A DNA stretch of 64,000 bases from Aquibacillus albus (GTDB taxonomy: Bacteria; Bacillota; Bacilli; Bacillales; Amphibacillaceae). Of the stretch, positions 52,452 through 62,831 are shown one piece after another. Below the pieces are notes generated by a model. The model was not told the origin of the DNA and made no database searches. It saw nothing but the letters and a program-made list of their open reading frames with translations. How positions within the stretch are numbered: the first letter of the stretch is position 1; each line of letters opens with the position of its first letter. The position numbers and the translations under genes are program-made. Location: contig NZ_JAFBDR010000005.1 in the NCBI RefSeq assembly GCF_016908325.1, forward strand, positions 1 to 64,000, read 5' to 3'.

Positions 52452-54245
52452 TCATTCTTCATGGAGAAATTCTATTCCTAACATATTCTGAACCTTCTCC
52501 GGATAATCGGTAATAATCCCATCTATATCATATTTCAATACCTCTTTCATATTTCTTTCCAGATTTACCGTCCAAACCCAAACTTCCCGGTTTTGCTTCC
52601 GAGCGTTTTTAATAAATCTTTCTGTTAACATACTTTTACGAATCGTATAAAAATCTACATCCAATGTTGAAAGATTCCCAGCAGCTAAGTATAATATTTG
52701 ACCAATCTTAATCGAATTATTGTCATTTCGAATCTCTTGGAGTAAATAGCTATCAAAGGATTGCACGTAGGTAAGGTCCTCCATTTCATGCTTCTCGATT
52801 AGTTGAACTACTTTCTCAGCAAGATCACTTCGTTCGTCTAAATCTAATGGCTTAATATCGATGATAATTGTAACCCCCGCATGTTGAACCACTTCAAGTA
52901 CCTGATCTAGTGTCGGAATTTTTTCCTCACGAAACGCTTCTCCATACAAACGTCCAATGTTTAATTCTGTCAATTCCTCATAGGTTAAATCTTTGACTCT
53001 AGCAGAATTATCCGCCACTCGTTTCAGGTCGTTATCATGATTTAACACGATTACACCATCTTTTGTCATCTGAACGTCTACCTCTACAGCGTCGATCCCT
53101 TTATTAATCGCTGATTGAATACTACTCATTGAATTTTCCGGTGCATCCTGCCAATCTCCTCGATGAGCTGCAACAGCAACATCCCATTTAAGATAAACAA
53201 GGTTATCATTTACTGTATAACTAATGAAAAATATCACCGTTAAAAGAACAATCACTACAGCCGTTAATGTTTTCTTTTTATTTGTAAATACTCGAGTAAG
53301 CTGCTCTTCCCATGTGCATAATTTCGTATTCTTCTGTATCGATAAGTAATCCTTGATAACATCTCCTTTATTTTTCTTAAATCGATAAAATAATCTTGTA
53401 ATCACGATAATGTTTATTGGTATTAGGACTAAAGAAGAAACCATAGTCAAATAGCTTGAAAAAGTAGTTAAATAGTTTCCAATCAAATCGCCAACTACTT
53501 TCGTATCAAATAGATGGGTTAGATACGAAATAAAGGTCATTGCTAACAAGCCTATCACAAAAATAGTAATATTTAACAAGCATAGGTTTAATAGGACAGT
53601 CAGTTTATTTTGTTTGTGTTTAGTAAGCCTCCAACTATCATTCATTGCCCCCAAAATCGACTTTTCATCAATAAAAATAAAGTGGAGGGTAAAAATCAAC
53701 CTAGTAAAAAGATAAACAATGAATAGAATAATCGCTAGATAAGTAATTAATACCACATATGATTCATGAAATTTTGTTGCTAGGAAAATCGGTACGTTAA
53801 AGTCCAATAAAGCAGGTATAACCGGTAAATCAACAAATGGTATAATAAGAAATAATAATAAACTAAACTGAATCATGCCAACTCCAAGTAATTTAGGGAG
53901 CTTTTGGTATGTTGAGAGTAAGGCTTCTGATACAAAAACATATCGATTGAAGTATCTTTTTTGAGCAATAATAATCAGTGCCCCAAATTCCATAAGCAAA
54001 ACAATAACAACAAGAAAACTGATTAAAAGCATACCAATAATACCCGAGGAGCTTAAACCAAATTTGTATACGTCAGCATTCAGTAAGGAACCAGTCCCCA
54101 TAACCTTTAACATCCAGTTAAATAGTAAAGAAATGAATGGAACAAAAAGAAAGCTTGTTAGCAGCATATAAATAAATTCAACAGTAAGGCATTGTTTATA
54201 GGATTTTTTAAAGTCTTTAAAACTAGCATATAAAATAGTAAACAT
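52452..54245 (-). CDS. Membrane glycerophosphodiester phosphodiesterase
   Basis: A 597-residue protein. The N-terminal 330 residues form a multi-helix membrane domain (GPDPase_memb type) and, after a further helix at about 327-346, a GDPD domain follows: AAHRGDWQDAPENS (catalytic His, Arg and Glu), VEVDVQMTKDGVIVLNHD and IIIDIKP. It hydrolyses glycerophosphodiesters or possibly lipoteichoic-acid-type polymers at the outer face. It is monocistronic. Confidence 0.9.
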   Translation of the reverse strand: MFTILYASFKDFKKSYKQCLTVEFIYMLLTSFLFVPFISLLFNWMLKVMGTGSLLNADVYKFGLSSSGIIGMLLISFLVVIVLLMEFGALIIIAQKRYFNRYVFVSEALLSTYQKLPKLLGVGMIQFSLLLFLIIPFVDLPVIPALLDFNVPIFLATKFHESYVVLITYLAIILFIVYLFTRLIFTLHFIFIDEKSILGAMNDSWRLTKHKQNKLTVLLNLCLLNITIFVIGLLAMTFISYLTHLFDTKVVGDLIGNYLTTFSSYLTMVSSLVLIPINIIVITRLFYRFKKNKGDVIKDYLSIQKNTKLCTWEEQLTRVFTNKKKTLTAVVIVLLTVIFFISYTVNDNLVYLKWDVAVAAHRGDWQDAPENSMSSIQSAINKGIDAVEVDVQMTKDGVIVLNHDNDLKRVADNSARVKDLTYEELTELNIGRLYGEAFREEKIPTLDQVLEVVQHAGVTIIIDIKPLDLDERSDLAEKVVQLIEKHEMEDLTYVQSFDSYLLQEIRNDNNSIKIGQILYLAAGNLSTLDVDFYTIRKSMLTERFIKNARKQNREVWVWTVNLERNMKEVLKYDIDGIITDYPEKVQNMLGIEFLHEE

Positions 54246-54370
54246 ATGATCACCTGATTAAATAATTTACCTTCAACATTTCCCCTCTTTACTAGACTAA
54301 AACATAGATACCAGAAAGAGTGCGCTCGATATAAAGTGCCATGCAAAGTATATTAAATTTCTTTTTACTA

Positions 54371-54564
54371 GGCTCTGTTAAAGAATAGTGTTGATATTTA
54401 GTATATTTTTGACTCTTGATTCCAAATGGAAAGGAACATTTTGAGAAAACAAGTTTTCTCCTATGTTCCTTTCCATTTGGAATCCTTTCAGCTATGCTGA
54501 AAGTCGTGTGAAATCTTGATTTCACACGATGAGTCAAAAATAAACACCGAACTTTAACACAGCC
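54371..54564. mobile_element. MITE family 2 with three nested perfect hairpins
   Basis: Imperfect ends GGCTCTGTTAAAG and CTTTAACACAGCC (194 bases). Inside are three consecutive hairpins: a 22-bp stem at 54418-54484 (GATTCCAAATGGAAAGGAAC and complement) with an inner GAGAAAAC/GTTTTCTC stem; CTTTCAGC-3-GCTGAAAG at 54485-54503; and CGTGTGAAATC-2-GATTTCACACG at 54505-54528. No frame is present. A solo end occurs at 39601-39650. Confidence 0.7.
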
Positions 54565-54869
54565 TTTGACTAAAACAATCATAGACATCGTACGATTTCT
54601 ATAATTACACGTATAAAAAACAATTTTTCATTATTTAGAAGAATTAATACTATATCTTCTGCATAGAAACAAGATTTTTTCAATATTCTATGTAAAAAAG
54701 TGATTAAAAATTAAGTTTCACTTTAGACACAGTTTTGCGGACTATCATTGAAATTTGTACTCAATTTGACACGGCATACGCTTATCATTAGACATGCTTA
54801 ATCATAATCACAATATTATGGTAGAATAGGAATCAATTTCCTGTTATCATTTATATTACAACAACTAGG

Positions 54870-54883
54870 AGCAATCGTTTACA
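54870..54883 (-). promoter_or_regulatory. Catabolite-responsive element (cre) candidate
   Basis: TGTAAACGATTGCT on the minus strand matches the CcpA consensus TGWAANCGNTNWCA at all but two positions, 33 bases before the malic enzyme gene. Elsewhere between 54565 and 54869 the sequence is AT-rich without a gene. Confidence 0.5.
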
Positions 54884-54915
54884 TAACCGTAATCATTTAT
54901 GAAAGGAATGATTTT

Positions 54916-56313
54916 ATGGCTAGATCAAACATGCATGTGATTTTACGCTTGGAAATGGATAAAAAACAAATCACATTTGGCGAAATTGCTACTTCCATTA
55001 ATAACTCAGGTGGAGACGTGGTAGCCATTGACGTTATTAAAGAAGGACCCGTTATGACTATTCGAGATATAACCATTAAAGTCGCGAATGAAAAAGAACA
55101 ACAACGAATCGTCAATGAAGTCAATGGTTTAGCTGGTGTAAGTGTGAGGCACGTATCCGATCGAACATTCCTCGTTCACTTAGGGGGGAAAATTGAGGTA
55201 AAATCAAAGCTGGATATAAATAACCGGGAACAACTTTCTCAGGTCTATACACCAGAGGTAGCAAGAGTAAGCCAAGCGATTGATACAAACCCTTTACTTG
55301 CCTATAACCTAACGATTAAAAACAATGCGGTCGCGGTAATATCAGATGGTACAGCAGTACTTGGTCTAGGAAAAATCAAACCTGAAGCTGCCATGCCTGT
55401 TATGGAAGGAAAAGCTATGCTTTTCAAGCGCTTTGCCAATATTAACGCCTATCCTCTCTGTCTTAACACAACGGATACAGAAGAAATTATTCAAGTAATT
55501 AAAGCACTCAGCCCATCTTTTGGTGGCATAAATTTAGAGGACATCGCATCTCCACAATGCTTTGAAATAGAAGAACGATTGAAAAAAGAAATGGATATTC
55601 CTGTTTTTCACGATGACCAACACGGAACTGCAATCGTTGTTCTAGCAGGTATCTTTAACGCATTAAAATTAACGAAGAAAAATATAGAGGATTGTAAAAT
55701 TGTTGTTTGCGGAATTGGAGCCGCAGGGACTGCAATTACGAAGATGCTCTTAAATGCAGGAGCCGGCAACGTCGTTGGTGTGGATCGTGAAGGTGCCATC
55801 CATAAAGGCAACAATTACGATAATGCCACGTGGTCTTGGTATGCCAAACACACAAATCCGAATAACGAACAAGGACCTCTTTCAACTGTTATTAAAGATG
55901 CTGATATTTTTATTGGCGTTTCAGCTGGTGGCATTTTAAAAGTTGATGATGTTAAAAAAATGGCCAAAAATCCGGTTGTTTTTGCTCTAGCCAATCCGAA
56001 TCCGGAAATCCTACCGGAAGATGCAGATCCTTATGTAAGAGTGATGGCGACAGGAAGGTCTGACTACCCTAACCAAGTTAACAATGTATTGTGTTTCCCC
56101 GGGATTTTTAGGGGAGTCTTGGATTGTAGAGCATCAGCTATCAATGAAGAAATGAAATTAGCTGCAGCGAAAGCCATTGCATCAACGATTAGTGAAGATG
56201 AACTAAACGAGGAATATATCATCCCTGGTGTGTTTAATACACAAGTAGTTCAAAACATAAGTGAAGCTGTTATCCAAGCTGCCCACGATACAGGAGTAGC
56301 AAGAAAAGTATAG
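54916..56313 (+). CDS. NAD-dependent malic enzyme with N-terminal ACT domain
   Basis: A 465-residue enzyme that decarboxylates malate to pyruvate. Residues 1-85 form an ACT domain (amino-acid or metabolite sensing). The malic enzyme part has SDGTAVLGLGKIKPEAAMPV, GINLEDIASPQCFEIE, FHDDQHGTAIV (metal and substrate) and the Rossmann CGIGAAGTAI. AAAGGAATG precedes the ATG. A cre-like site upstream suggests carbon catabolite control. Confidence 0.93.
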   Translation: MARSNMHVILRLEMDKKQITFGEIATSINNSGGDVVAIDVIKEGPVMTIRDITIKVANEKEQQRIVNEVNGLAGVSVRHVSDRTFLVHLGGKIEVKSKLDINNREQLSQVYTPEVARVSQAIDTNPLLAYNLTIKNNAVAVISDGTAVLGLGKIKPEAAMPVMEGKAMLFKRFANINAYPLCLNTTDTEEIIQVIKALSPSFGGINLEDIASPQCFEIEERLKKEMDIPVFHDDQHGTAIVVLAGIFNALKLTKKNIEDCKIVVCGIGAAGTAITKMLLNAGAGNVVGVDREGAIHKGNNYDNATWSWYAKHTNPNNEQGPLSTVIKDADIFIGVSAGGILKVDDVKKMAKNPVVFALANPNPEILPEDADPYVRVMATGRSDYPNQVNNVLCFPGIFRGVLDCRASAINEEMKLAAAKAIASTISEDELNEEYIIPGVFNTQVVQNISEAVIQAAHDTGVARKV

Positions 56314-56365
56314 ACGAAGGTGAAACAATCCTATCCCAAACTTTTTCTCTCGCACCTCCATCGAT

Positions 56366-56406
56366 ATGAAAAAACCTTGACCAGTGCGGGATCAAGGTTT
56401 TTTCAT
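56366..56406. terminator. Bidirectional terminator
   Basis: ATGAAAAAACCTTGA and TCAAGGTTTTTTCAT pair. Confidence 0.85.
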
Positions 56407-56482
56407 GCGCGAAATACAGGCTAAAGGGTGAATTAACCTTGGCTGTAATCGCCTTTCAGCTCCAACCAAGACAATATTATTA

Positions 56483-57589
56483 TCATTCGATCTCTTCTTC
56501 ATCTAATTTTAATACATTACTATGAATCTCCTCAAAAATACCATCAACTACCGAAAAATCAGTTGCCTCTATATAAATTTTTTCCAGTTGATCGTGAAGA
56601 GCTTTCGCTTCTTGTAGGTACGTAATGCCCTCTTTCATTCGTTGCTTGTAGCGTTTAGTAAAATCAGCAATTTCCTCCTCATACTTTTCATCCGTACCAG
56701 GATTTACCGCCTTCTCATATAAATCGACAATCTCATCCCCATGTCGTTCCGGAAAATATTCATGTGGATCTGTGCTATCAAATACACAAACTCCTAATTC
56801 ACGGACAACGACCATATCCATACTATCGGGGTCAAACCCACAGTGATACATTTCTACATCAAAGCCTCTATCTTCGGCTGCCCTAGCTATTTTTTTCAGC
56901 AAAGTCGATTTTCCTGTACCTGCACGACCTTTAATAAAATAACGCTTTGTTAGATCTTCCGTAATATTTGGTATGAAATCAACGACACCTTCTGGGGTAG
57001 ATGCACCAAAGAACCGGTGACGAGTGACTCCTGTCGTTCCGTTCGTTTCTATACCCAGAAAGATCTTATCCAATAAATCGTTGGTTACTTGATTCGCTTT
57101 CGCAAAATCCATTTCCTTAATATAAATTTCTTCTAATTTATCATGAATTCTTAGTCCCTCTTGAAAAAGATCATATGCGGTATCAAAAGCGCCACTCATT
57201 TGTTTTTGAATCGCTACTATGTCACTTTTATGCTCTTTTAACAGCGCTGTATCCCATGCAACACCTAAATTAACATATTGCTCAATAGCGCCTGGGGCAT
57301 GTGGCTCTATTACATGTGGTGCCGTTCCGTCAAAGATACCAAATTTCAATACGGGAATAATCAATCCGTCTACAGAATCATTGTCTGCAGAGCAATGTAT
57401 TAGCTCAATATCATACCCTTTATCTAACCACTCATTCGCGAGCTTTTTAATCAAACTAGATTTCCCTGTACCTGGACCACCTTTTAATATATAAACACTT
57501 TCCAAGCCTTGCACATTCGAATCAAACAGATCATAAAAACCTTTTGCCGTATTTCCTCCAGCGAAGTAGTTCGTTACTTTCCCTACCAT
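56483..57589 (-). CDS. Tandem P-loop ATPase (PRK06851 family)
   Basis: A 368-residue protein built from two related halves, each with a Walker A motif: GGPGTGKSS (about residues 38-46) and GRAGTGKST (about 220-228). Each half is followed by a matching pattern (YDIELIHCSADNDS and FDVEMYHCGFDPDS, then FGIFDGTAPHV and VCVFDSTDPHE). Such double-domain proteins occur in spore-formers and have no known function. ATP binding is firm; the role is not. Confidence 0.85.
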   Translation of the reverse strand: MVGKVTNYFAGGNTAKGFYDLFDSNVQGLESVYILKGGPGTGKSSLIKKLANEWLDKGYDIELIHCSADNDSVDGLIIPVLKFGIFDGTAPHVIEPHAPGAIEQYVNLGVAWDTALLKEHKSDIVAIQKQMSGAFDTAYDLFQEGLRIHDKLEEIYIKEMDFAKANQVTNDLLDKIFLGIETNGTTGVTRHRFFGASTPEGVVDFIPNITEDLTKRYFIKGRAGTGKSTLLKKIARAAEDRGFDVEMYHCGFDPDSMDMVVVRELGVCVFDSTDPHEYFPERHGDEIVDLYEKAVNPGTDEKYEEEIADFTKRYKQRMKEGITYLQEAKALHDQLEKIYIEATDFSVVDGIFEEIHSNVLKLDEEEIE

Positions 57590-57840
57590 ACGACACTCTC
57601 CTTTGTGAGATTATCTGTCATATAATATGCAACCTATGTAATATGGGTGAATGTCCCAACATTTATTTTTCACAAGTTCCTTGAAGTGATTTATAGTTAC
57701 AGAAGTAAACTAAATTCATATCTGGGAACTACACTATTATTTAACCAAGAAATTAAAATTTTTAAAAAGGTTGATGAATTATTTTTTATAGGTTAGAGAC
57801 GATATAGATGTAACAATAAACTTTTTAGGAGGATTTTTTA

Positions 57841-58110
57841 ATGCCACAAAATCAACAACCACAAGTACAACAAGCTCAACAAGCTATTCAACAAGCGGAG
57901 CAAGCAGTTCAACAAGCGACACAGCAAGCAAATCCGCAAGCATTACAACAAGCACAGCAGCAACTGCAACAAGCTGAACAACAGCTACAACAAGCCCAAG
58001 GTACTGCTCAACAAGGACAACAGCAGCAGTTCCAGCAAGTGCAACAGCAGCTGCAACAAGCTAACCAACAGTTGCAACAGGCTCAACAACAACAAAATCA
58101 ACAACAATAA
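57841..58110 (+). CDS. Glutamine-rich low-complexity protein
   Basis: An 89-residue protein with roughly half its residues glutamine, most of the rest alanine, arranged as QQA-type three- and seven-residue units (QQAIQQAEQAVQQA, later QQLQQAEQQLQQAQ). It has no transmembrane part and almost no charge. AGGAGG lies seven bases before the ATG and a strong terminator follows, so it is a genuine, probably well-expressed gene. It is not a recognisable gamma-type SASP. A long amphipathic helix or coiled coil is likely; the function is unknown. Confidence 0.8.
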   Translation: MPQNQQPQVQQAQQAIQQAEQAVQQATQQANPQALQQAQQQLQQAEQQLQQAQGTAQQGQQQQFQQVQQQLQQANQQLQQAQQQQNQQQ

Positions 58111-58130
58111 GGACAAATATCAAAGCACCT

Positions 58131-58178
58131 TGAATGCCCCTTTCCACTATCTAGGAAAAGGGCACCAAGGTGCTTTTT
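58131..58178 (+). terminator. Rho-independent terminator
   Basis: AAAGCACCTT and AAGGTGCTTTTT with an inner GCCC/GGGC stem. Confidence 0.85.
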
Positions 58179-58239
58179 CAATTTCTAAAGCTTATTCTTT
58201 TTTAGATTCCTAATCCTCTTATTAACGTGGGCGAGATTT

Positions 58240-60531
58240 CTATTTCTGGTACGTTAACAGCTCTTCTCTTATTTCTCTTGCTGCTTCTACCATCGTTTTT
58301 AATGCTTCTATGGTTTCTTCCTCTTTTCTTGTTTTCAAACCACAATCAGGATTTATCCAAAATTGCTTTGAAGATATAGTCTTTAAGGCACGATTAATAT
58401 TTTGCTTAATTTCTTCCTTGCTTGGAATTCGTGGACTATGAATATCATACACACCAAGACCAATTTCCTTGTTATACGTATTCTCTTCAAAAGTAGAAAT
58501 CAATTCGCCATGACTTCTTGATGTTTCAATAGAAATAACATCAGCATCAAGTGCATCAATCGTATCAAAAATATCTTGAAAATCAGAATAACACATATGT
58601 GTATGAATCTGCGTATCGTCTTTTACAGATGCTGTTGCTAATTTAAATGCATATACAGCATCCTCCAAGTAGTCTTGCCATTTGTTACGATCTAATGGAA
58701 GTCCCTCTCGCAATGCTGGCTCATCTACTTGAATGATTTTGATCCAATTTTCCTCAAGCGCTTCTATTTCTTTTCTTAATGCTAAACCAATTTGATTTAA
58801 CACTGTCTTACGTGGAACATCATTATGAACAAACGACCAATTGTAGATTGTTGTTGGTCCTGTAAGCATTCCTTTTACAGGTTTATCTGTCAACGACTGT
58901 GCATAGACAGCTTCTTTGACCGTCATTGGTTGGTCAAAATAAACATCACCTACGATTAATGGCGGCTTCACACATCGAGACCCGTAGGACTGCACCCAAC
59001 CATACTTTGTCACGGTAAAACCATTTAGTTTCTCACCAAAATACTCAACCATGTCAGCTCTTTCCGGCTCCCCGTGAACCAGCACATCTAGGCCTAGCTC
59101 TTCTTGGATTCCAATCCATTTTTTAATGTAATCTCGAACAAACTGTTCGTATTCATTTGTCGTGATTTGTTTTTTACGCCAAGCCGTCCTTGTCTTCTTT
59201 ACTTCGGTCGTCTGAGGCAAACTACCGATCGTTGTAGTTGGAAGGAGTGGCAGATGAAAGTGCTCCTGTTGTTTTTTAATGCGCTGGTTAAATGGCACCG
59301 ATCTCTTAATATCATCCTCATTTAAATTTTCAATATTTGCTTTAACTTCCTTATTCGTGCGTAATGTTGAATTTCTTAATCGTTCCAGTTCCTGTTTACT
59401 TTTTTGGAGCTCTTCATTGACACTTTGCTTGCCATTTTTTAACCCTTCTGTGAGAGTTACGACCTCGACTAATTTTTCATCTGCAAAAGATAATCCACCC
59501 TTTATCGTTACATCCAAATCCTCTTCCTGCTCTTTTGTAACAGGCACATGAAGAAGTGAAGAAGACGGCTGTACAATTAAACGATCACTTTCTACAGTTT
59601 GCTTAATATCCGCTAACAGTTGAAGGTTGTTTTCTAAGTCAGCACGCCAAACATTTCGACCATTTATAACACCAGCAGCAAGCACTTTATCCTTTGGGAA
59701 ACCATATTCTTGAATCAATGAAAGCGATTCTCCATGAACAAAGTCAAGCCCTATCCCCTTAACAGGTAAATCTACTACTTCTTTATATTGAACAACACTT
59801 TCAAAATAGGTCTGGATAATTATATTTAAATTAGGGACTTCATCTTGTATTGCCTCATATGCTTGTCGAGTATTTGCAAGAATTTCTTCAGATAGATTTG
59901 TACCAAAAATTGGTTCATCAAGCTGGACCCATGTCACTCCTGCTTCTTCAAGCTCTTTAAATACTTGAATATATAAAGGCAGAAATGCATGTAAAAGGTG
60001 ACCAAAGTCTTTTTCCTCGTAACCCTTTGACAGTTTCAGGTATGTAATTGGGCCTAAAATTACAGGCTTTCCATCAATACCTAGTTCCTGTTTTGCCTCC
60101 TTGTAATAAGTAAGAGGAAGGTTTTCAGTTACAGTTGGTTTAATAGATTCTAACTCTGGAACAATATAATGATAGTTGGTATTAAACCATTTCGTCATTT
60201 CTGAAGCAACTGCATGCTTTACTCCTCGCGCCATTGCAAAATACGTATCCAAGCTCACTTTTCCCCCATGATAATCAAAACGATTTGGTATTACCCCAAA
60301 CATTACGGATGTGTCTAAAACATGGTCATACAATGAAAAATCTCCAACCGGAATAAGGTCAATGCCTAGGTCTTGTTGCTTTTTAAGATTCTCAAGGCGT
60401 AATTTTTTCGTTTTATCTAATAGCTCCTTTTCTGAAATAGAGTGATCCCAATACTGCTCAAGCGCCTGCTTCCATTCTCTTTTTTCCCCGATTCTTGGAT
60501 AACCAAGATTTGAACTAATAATTTTTGTCAT
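58240..60531 (-). CDS. metE: Cobalamin-independent methionine synthase
   Basis: A 763-residue two-barrel enzyme transferring methyl from 5-methyltetrahydropteroyl-triglutamate to homocysteine. It has [13 protein letters not shown] at the start and zinc ligands in [10 protein letters not shown] and NPDCGLKTR. The ATG at 60531 ([10 protein letters not shown]) has GGAGG eight bases upstream and matches the family start; an earlier ATG lies within that site. It is 66 bases downstream of yitJ and shares its SAM riboswitch. Confidence 0.96.
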   Translation of the reverse strand: MTKIISSNLGYPRIGEKREWKQALEQYWDHSISEKELLDKTKKLRLENLKKQQDLGIDLIPVGDFSLYDHVLDTSVMFGVIPNRFDYHGGKVSLDTYFAMARGVKHAVASEMTKWFNTNYHYIVPELESIKPTVTENLPLTYYKEAKQELGIDGKPVILGPITYLKLSKGYEEKDFGHLLHAFLPLYIQVFKELEEAGVTWVQLDEPIFGTNLSEEILANTRQAYEAIQDEVPNLNIIIQTYFESVVQYKEVVDLPVKGIGLDFVHGESLSLIQEYGFPKDKVLAAGVINGRNVWRADLENNLQLLADIKQTVESDRLIVQPSSSLLHVPVTKEQEEDLDVTIKGGLSFADEKLVEVVTLTEGLKNGKQSVNEELQKSKQELERLRNSTLRTNKEVKANIENLNEDDIKRSVPFNQRIKKQQEHFHLPLLPTTTIGSLPQTTEVKKTRTAWRKKQITTNEYEQFVRDYIKKWIGIQEELGLDVLVHGEPERADMVEYFGEKLNGFTVTKYGWVQSYGSRCVKPPLIVGDVYFDQPMTVKEAVYAQSLTDKPVKGMLTGPTTIYNWSFVHNDVPRKTVLNQIGLALRKEIEALEENWIKIIQVDEPALREGLPLDRNKWQDYLEDAVYAFKLATASVKDDTQIHTHMCYSDFQDIFDTIDALDADVISIETSRSHGELISTFEENTYNKEIGLGVYDIHSPRIPSKEEIKQNINRALKTISSKQFWINPDCGLKTRKEEETIEALKTMVEAAREIREELLTYQK

Positions 60532-60597
60532 TACAAATTCCTCCATTTTTTTATATTTTTTACATCTAATAAATACAAAAGTTCATTATACAAACAC

Positions 60598-62451
60598 TTA
60601 TTTGAACGTCACCCCATTTCGTGTAAATGCATTTGTTTTTTTCTTTATATAAATGGATAATTCAACAGTTAAGTCATAACGCATAAATGGTGTAACTAAA
60701 TATATTCCTTTAAAATGCTCTAATGCCGTATCGATTAGTTCTTTTGCAATCGTGAGCCCTTCCTTTTCTGAGCGTTCACGATTATCGCCTGTAGAAGCCA
60801 TTCGAGAACGGACTTCATCTGTTAACTTTATGCCGGGTACTTCATGGTGAAGAAATTCTGCGTTTCTTGAGGATGTTAGAGGCATGATGCCGACAAAAAT
60901 CGGTGCATCAATATGTTGTGTTGCTTCCTTCAATTTAATGATTTGTTCTGAACTGTATAGTGGTTGAGTTAGAAAATAATCTGCACCATACGCAATTTTT
61001 TTCTCCATCCTCCTAACCGCCTTGTCAAGGTGAGCGACGTTTGGATTAAAAGCCGCAGCAATTCGAAACGTCGTTTTTTCTTTAAGTGATTTTCCTGAAA
61101 AAGATATGCCTTCATTGCATTGCTTGATTAATTGAATCAACTCAAAGGAAGTAACATCAAAAACAGACGATGCTCCAGGAAAGTCCCCTATTTTTGTTGG
61201 ATCACCTGTAATAGCCAAAATTTCATGTATGCCTAAAGCATGTAATCCCATTAGATGTGACTGTAATCCAATTAAATTACGATCTCGGCATGTAAGATGA
61301 ATGAGTGGTGTCATCCCTATTTCGGGTTTTTTCATCAGAGTTGCTATGGCGGCATTACTAATTCTTGGTGTAGCTAGCGAATTGTCAGCTAGAGTAATCG
61401 CGTCTACTCCTACATTTTTCAGTGATTGAACACCCTCAAAATATTCTTTTGTTTGCAAATGCCTCGGTGGATCTAATTCAACAATAATGGAATGTCTGTC
61501 TTTGACAATTTCAATAAGGGATGACTGCCTTTGCACTGGCTTTTCCTTCACTTCTATTGTTGATTGTTTTTTCACTACACTCTTTTCTTTTAACGGTTTT
61601 AATCCTTCAATCCCAGAGGCAAGTGCCCGAATATGTTCTGGTGTTGTGCCACAGCATCCCCCAATCAACCGCACTCCTTGATTTCGGAATTCTTGCGCAC
61701 AGCTTTTAAAATAATCCGGTTGGCTGTTATAAATTAATTTTCCATCCTGGTAGGCTGGTAAACTAGCATTAGGATAAGCAGCTAGATACGCGTTTTCTGG
61801 TAGTGAGACAGACTTTAAGGATTCCACCATATAATGTGGTCCAAGCCTACAATTAATACCTACAATGTCAGCTCCTGTTTGATCTAGCTCATGTAATGCA
61901 TGCTCTAGCGAAACACCGCCTTCTAGGACGCCAGGCTCATGCATGGAAACATTGGCTATAATCGGGAGGTCAGTCTCTTCTCTTGCAATAGCTAAAACAG
62001 TTTTCAACTCTTCAACACTGTAGTACGTTTCTAATATCAGACCATCTACCCCTTCAAGTAAGAGGCAGTACAATTGTTCTCGGAAGCTCCGTTTGATTTC
62101 GTCAATCGTTCCTAGTATTTTTTGGGTCCCTCGTATTCCACCTATACTTCCAAAAATAAATGTTTCTTCATTTGCCGCTTGCTTAGCAATTTTCACCGCC
62201 GCTTTATTAATTTTTTTAACTTTATCCTCTAATCCGTACCTTGCCAATTTAATATAATTCGCGCTATAGGTATTTGTTTGAATAACATTAGCACCAGACT
62301 GGATATATGCTTGATGCGTATAGAAAATTTGATCAGGGTGTGTTAAGTTTAACTCTTCAAAGCACCGATCTACTCCATTAGAGTAAAGAAGGGTTCCCAT
62401 TGCTCCATCACCGATTAAGATACGGTCTTTCAAAGCAGTTAACAGATCCAA
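60598..62451 (-). CDS. yitJ: Bifunctional homocysteine S-methyltransferase/methylenetetrahydrofolate reductase
   Basis: An approximately 617-residue fusion. The N-terminal half is a homocysteine methyltransferase (GDGAMGTLLYSNG, GINCRLGPH, and the zinc pair in IGGCCGTTPEH). The C-terminal half from about residue 315 is MetF-like MTHFR (LDPPRHL, HLTCRDRN, FLTQPLYSSEQI). The TTG at 62451 lies nine bases after AAAGGAG and gives the same 13-residue lead as B. subtilis YitJ; an ATG at 62457 is only three bases from the site. It supplies methyl-THF for MetE. Confidence 0.92.
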   Translation of the reverse strand: MDLLTALKDRILIGDGAMGTLLYSNGVDRCFEELNLTHPDQIFYTHQAYIQSGANVIQTNTYSANYIKLARYGLEDKVKKINKAAVKIAKQAANEETFIFGSIGGIRGTQKILGTIDEIKRSFREQLYCLLLEGVDGLILETYYSVEELKTVLAIAREETDLPIIANVSMHEPGVLEGGVSLEHALHELDQTGADIVGINCRLGPHYMVESLKSVSLPENAYLAAYPNASLPAYQDGKLIYNSQPDYFKSCAQEFRNQGVRLIGGCCGTTPEHIRALASGIEGLKPLKEKSVVKKQSTIEVKEKPVQRQSSLIEIVKDRHSIIVELDPPRHLQTKEYFEGVQSLKNVGVDAITLADNSLATPRISNAAIATLMKKPEIGMTPLIHLTCRDRNLIGLQSHLMGLHALGIHEILAITGDPTKIGDFPGASSVFDVTSFELIQLIKQCNEGISFSGKSLKEKTTFRIAAAFNPNVAHLDKAVRRMEKKIAYGADYFLTQPLYSSEQIIKLKEATQHIDAPIFVGIMPLTSSRNAEFLHHEVPGIKLTDEVRSRMASTGDNRERSEKEGLTIAKELIDTALEHFKGIYLVTPFMRYDLTVELSIYIKKKTNAFTRNGVTFK

Positions 62452-62524
62452 ATACATCCGCTCCTTTCTTTTCACATATAGAGATGTTCACTTTTTTCTA
62501 GTCCATTAATCATTCTTTGAACAT

Positions 62525-62556
62525 AAAAAACCCCCTCTCCAATAAGAAGAGGGGGT
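62525..62556 (-). terminator. Terminator of the SAM riboswitch
   Basis: ACCCCCTCTTCTTATTGGAG followed by AGGGGGTTTTTT on the minus strand: stem with T6. Confidence 0.92.
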
Positions 62557-62583
62557 AGTCATTTATTATCTACTAACCGCACT

Positions 62584-62695
62584 CTTCTTATCTTTCAACC
62601 TAATGGTTGGCGGAATTGGCACGGTGCTTTTACGAATGAAAAGCCCGTTGCCGAGGTATCAAAGGGCCGTTCCCTCCACCTCTCTGGATAAGAAG
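62584..62695 (-). promoter_or_regulatory. SAM-I riboswitch (S-box)
   Basis: The minus strand shows CTTATCCAGAGAGGTGGAGG, GGCCCTTTGATACCTCGGCAA, GTGCCAATTCC and GAAAGATAAG, which are the conserved SAM-I aptamer segments with closed P1. With the terminator downstream it turns off yitJ-metE when S-adenosylmethionine is plentiful. Confidence 0.97.
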
Positions 62696-62720
62696 ATATC
62701 TTGTATAATATTGTAAACTC

Positions 62721-62749
62721 ATTATAGCTGCACAACCATTTATTGTCAA
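62721..62749 (-). promoter_or_regulatory. Sigma-A promoter of the yitJ-metE operon
   Basis: On the minus strand a perfect TTGACA, a 17-base spacer and a perfect TATAAT, 26 bases before the aptamer. Confidence 0.95.
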
Positions 62750-62831
62750 CCGTTACTTTATATGGTTGTTTGTTTTATGTGGAAATTGGGCAGAAACCCG
62801 TACTGGCTAATACTCGAAATTTAAACCAAAC

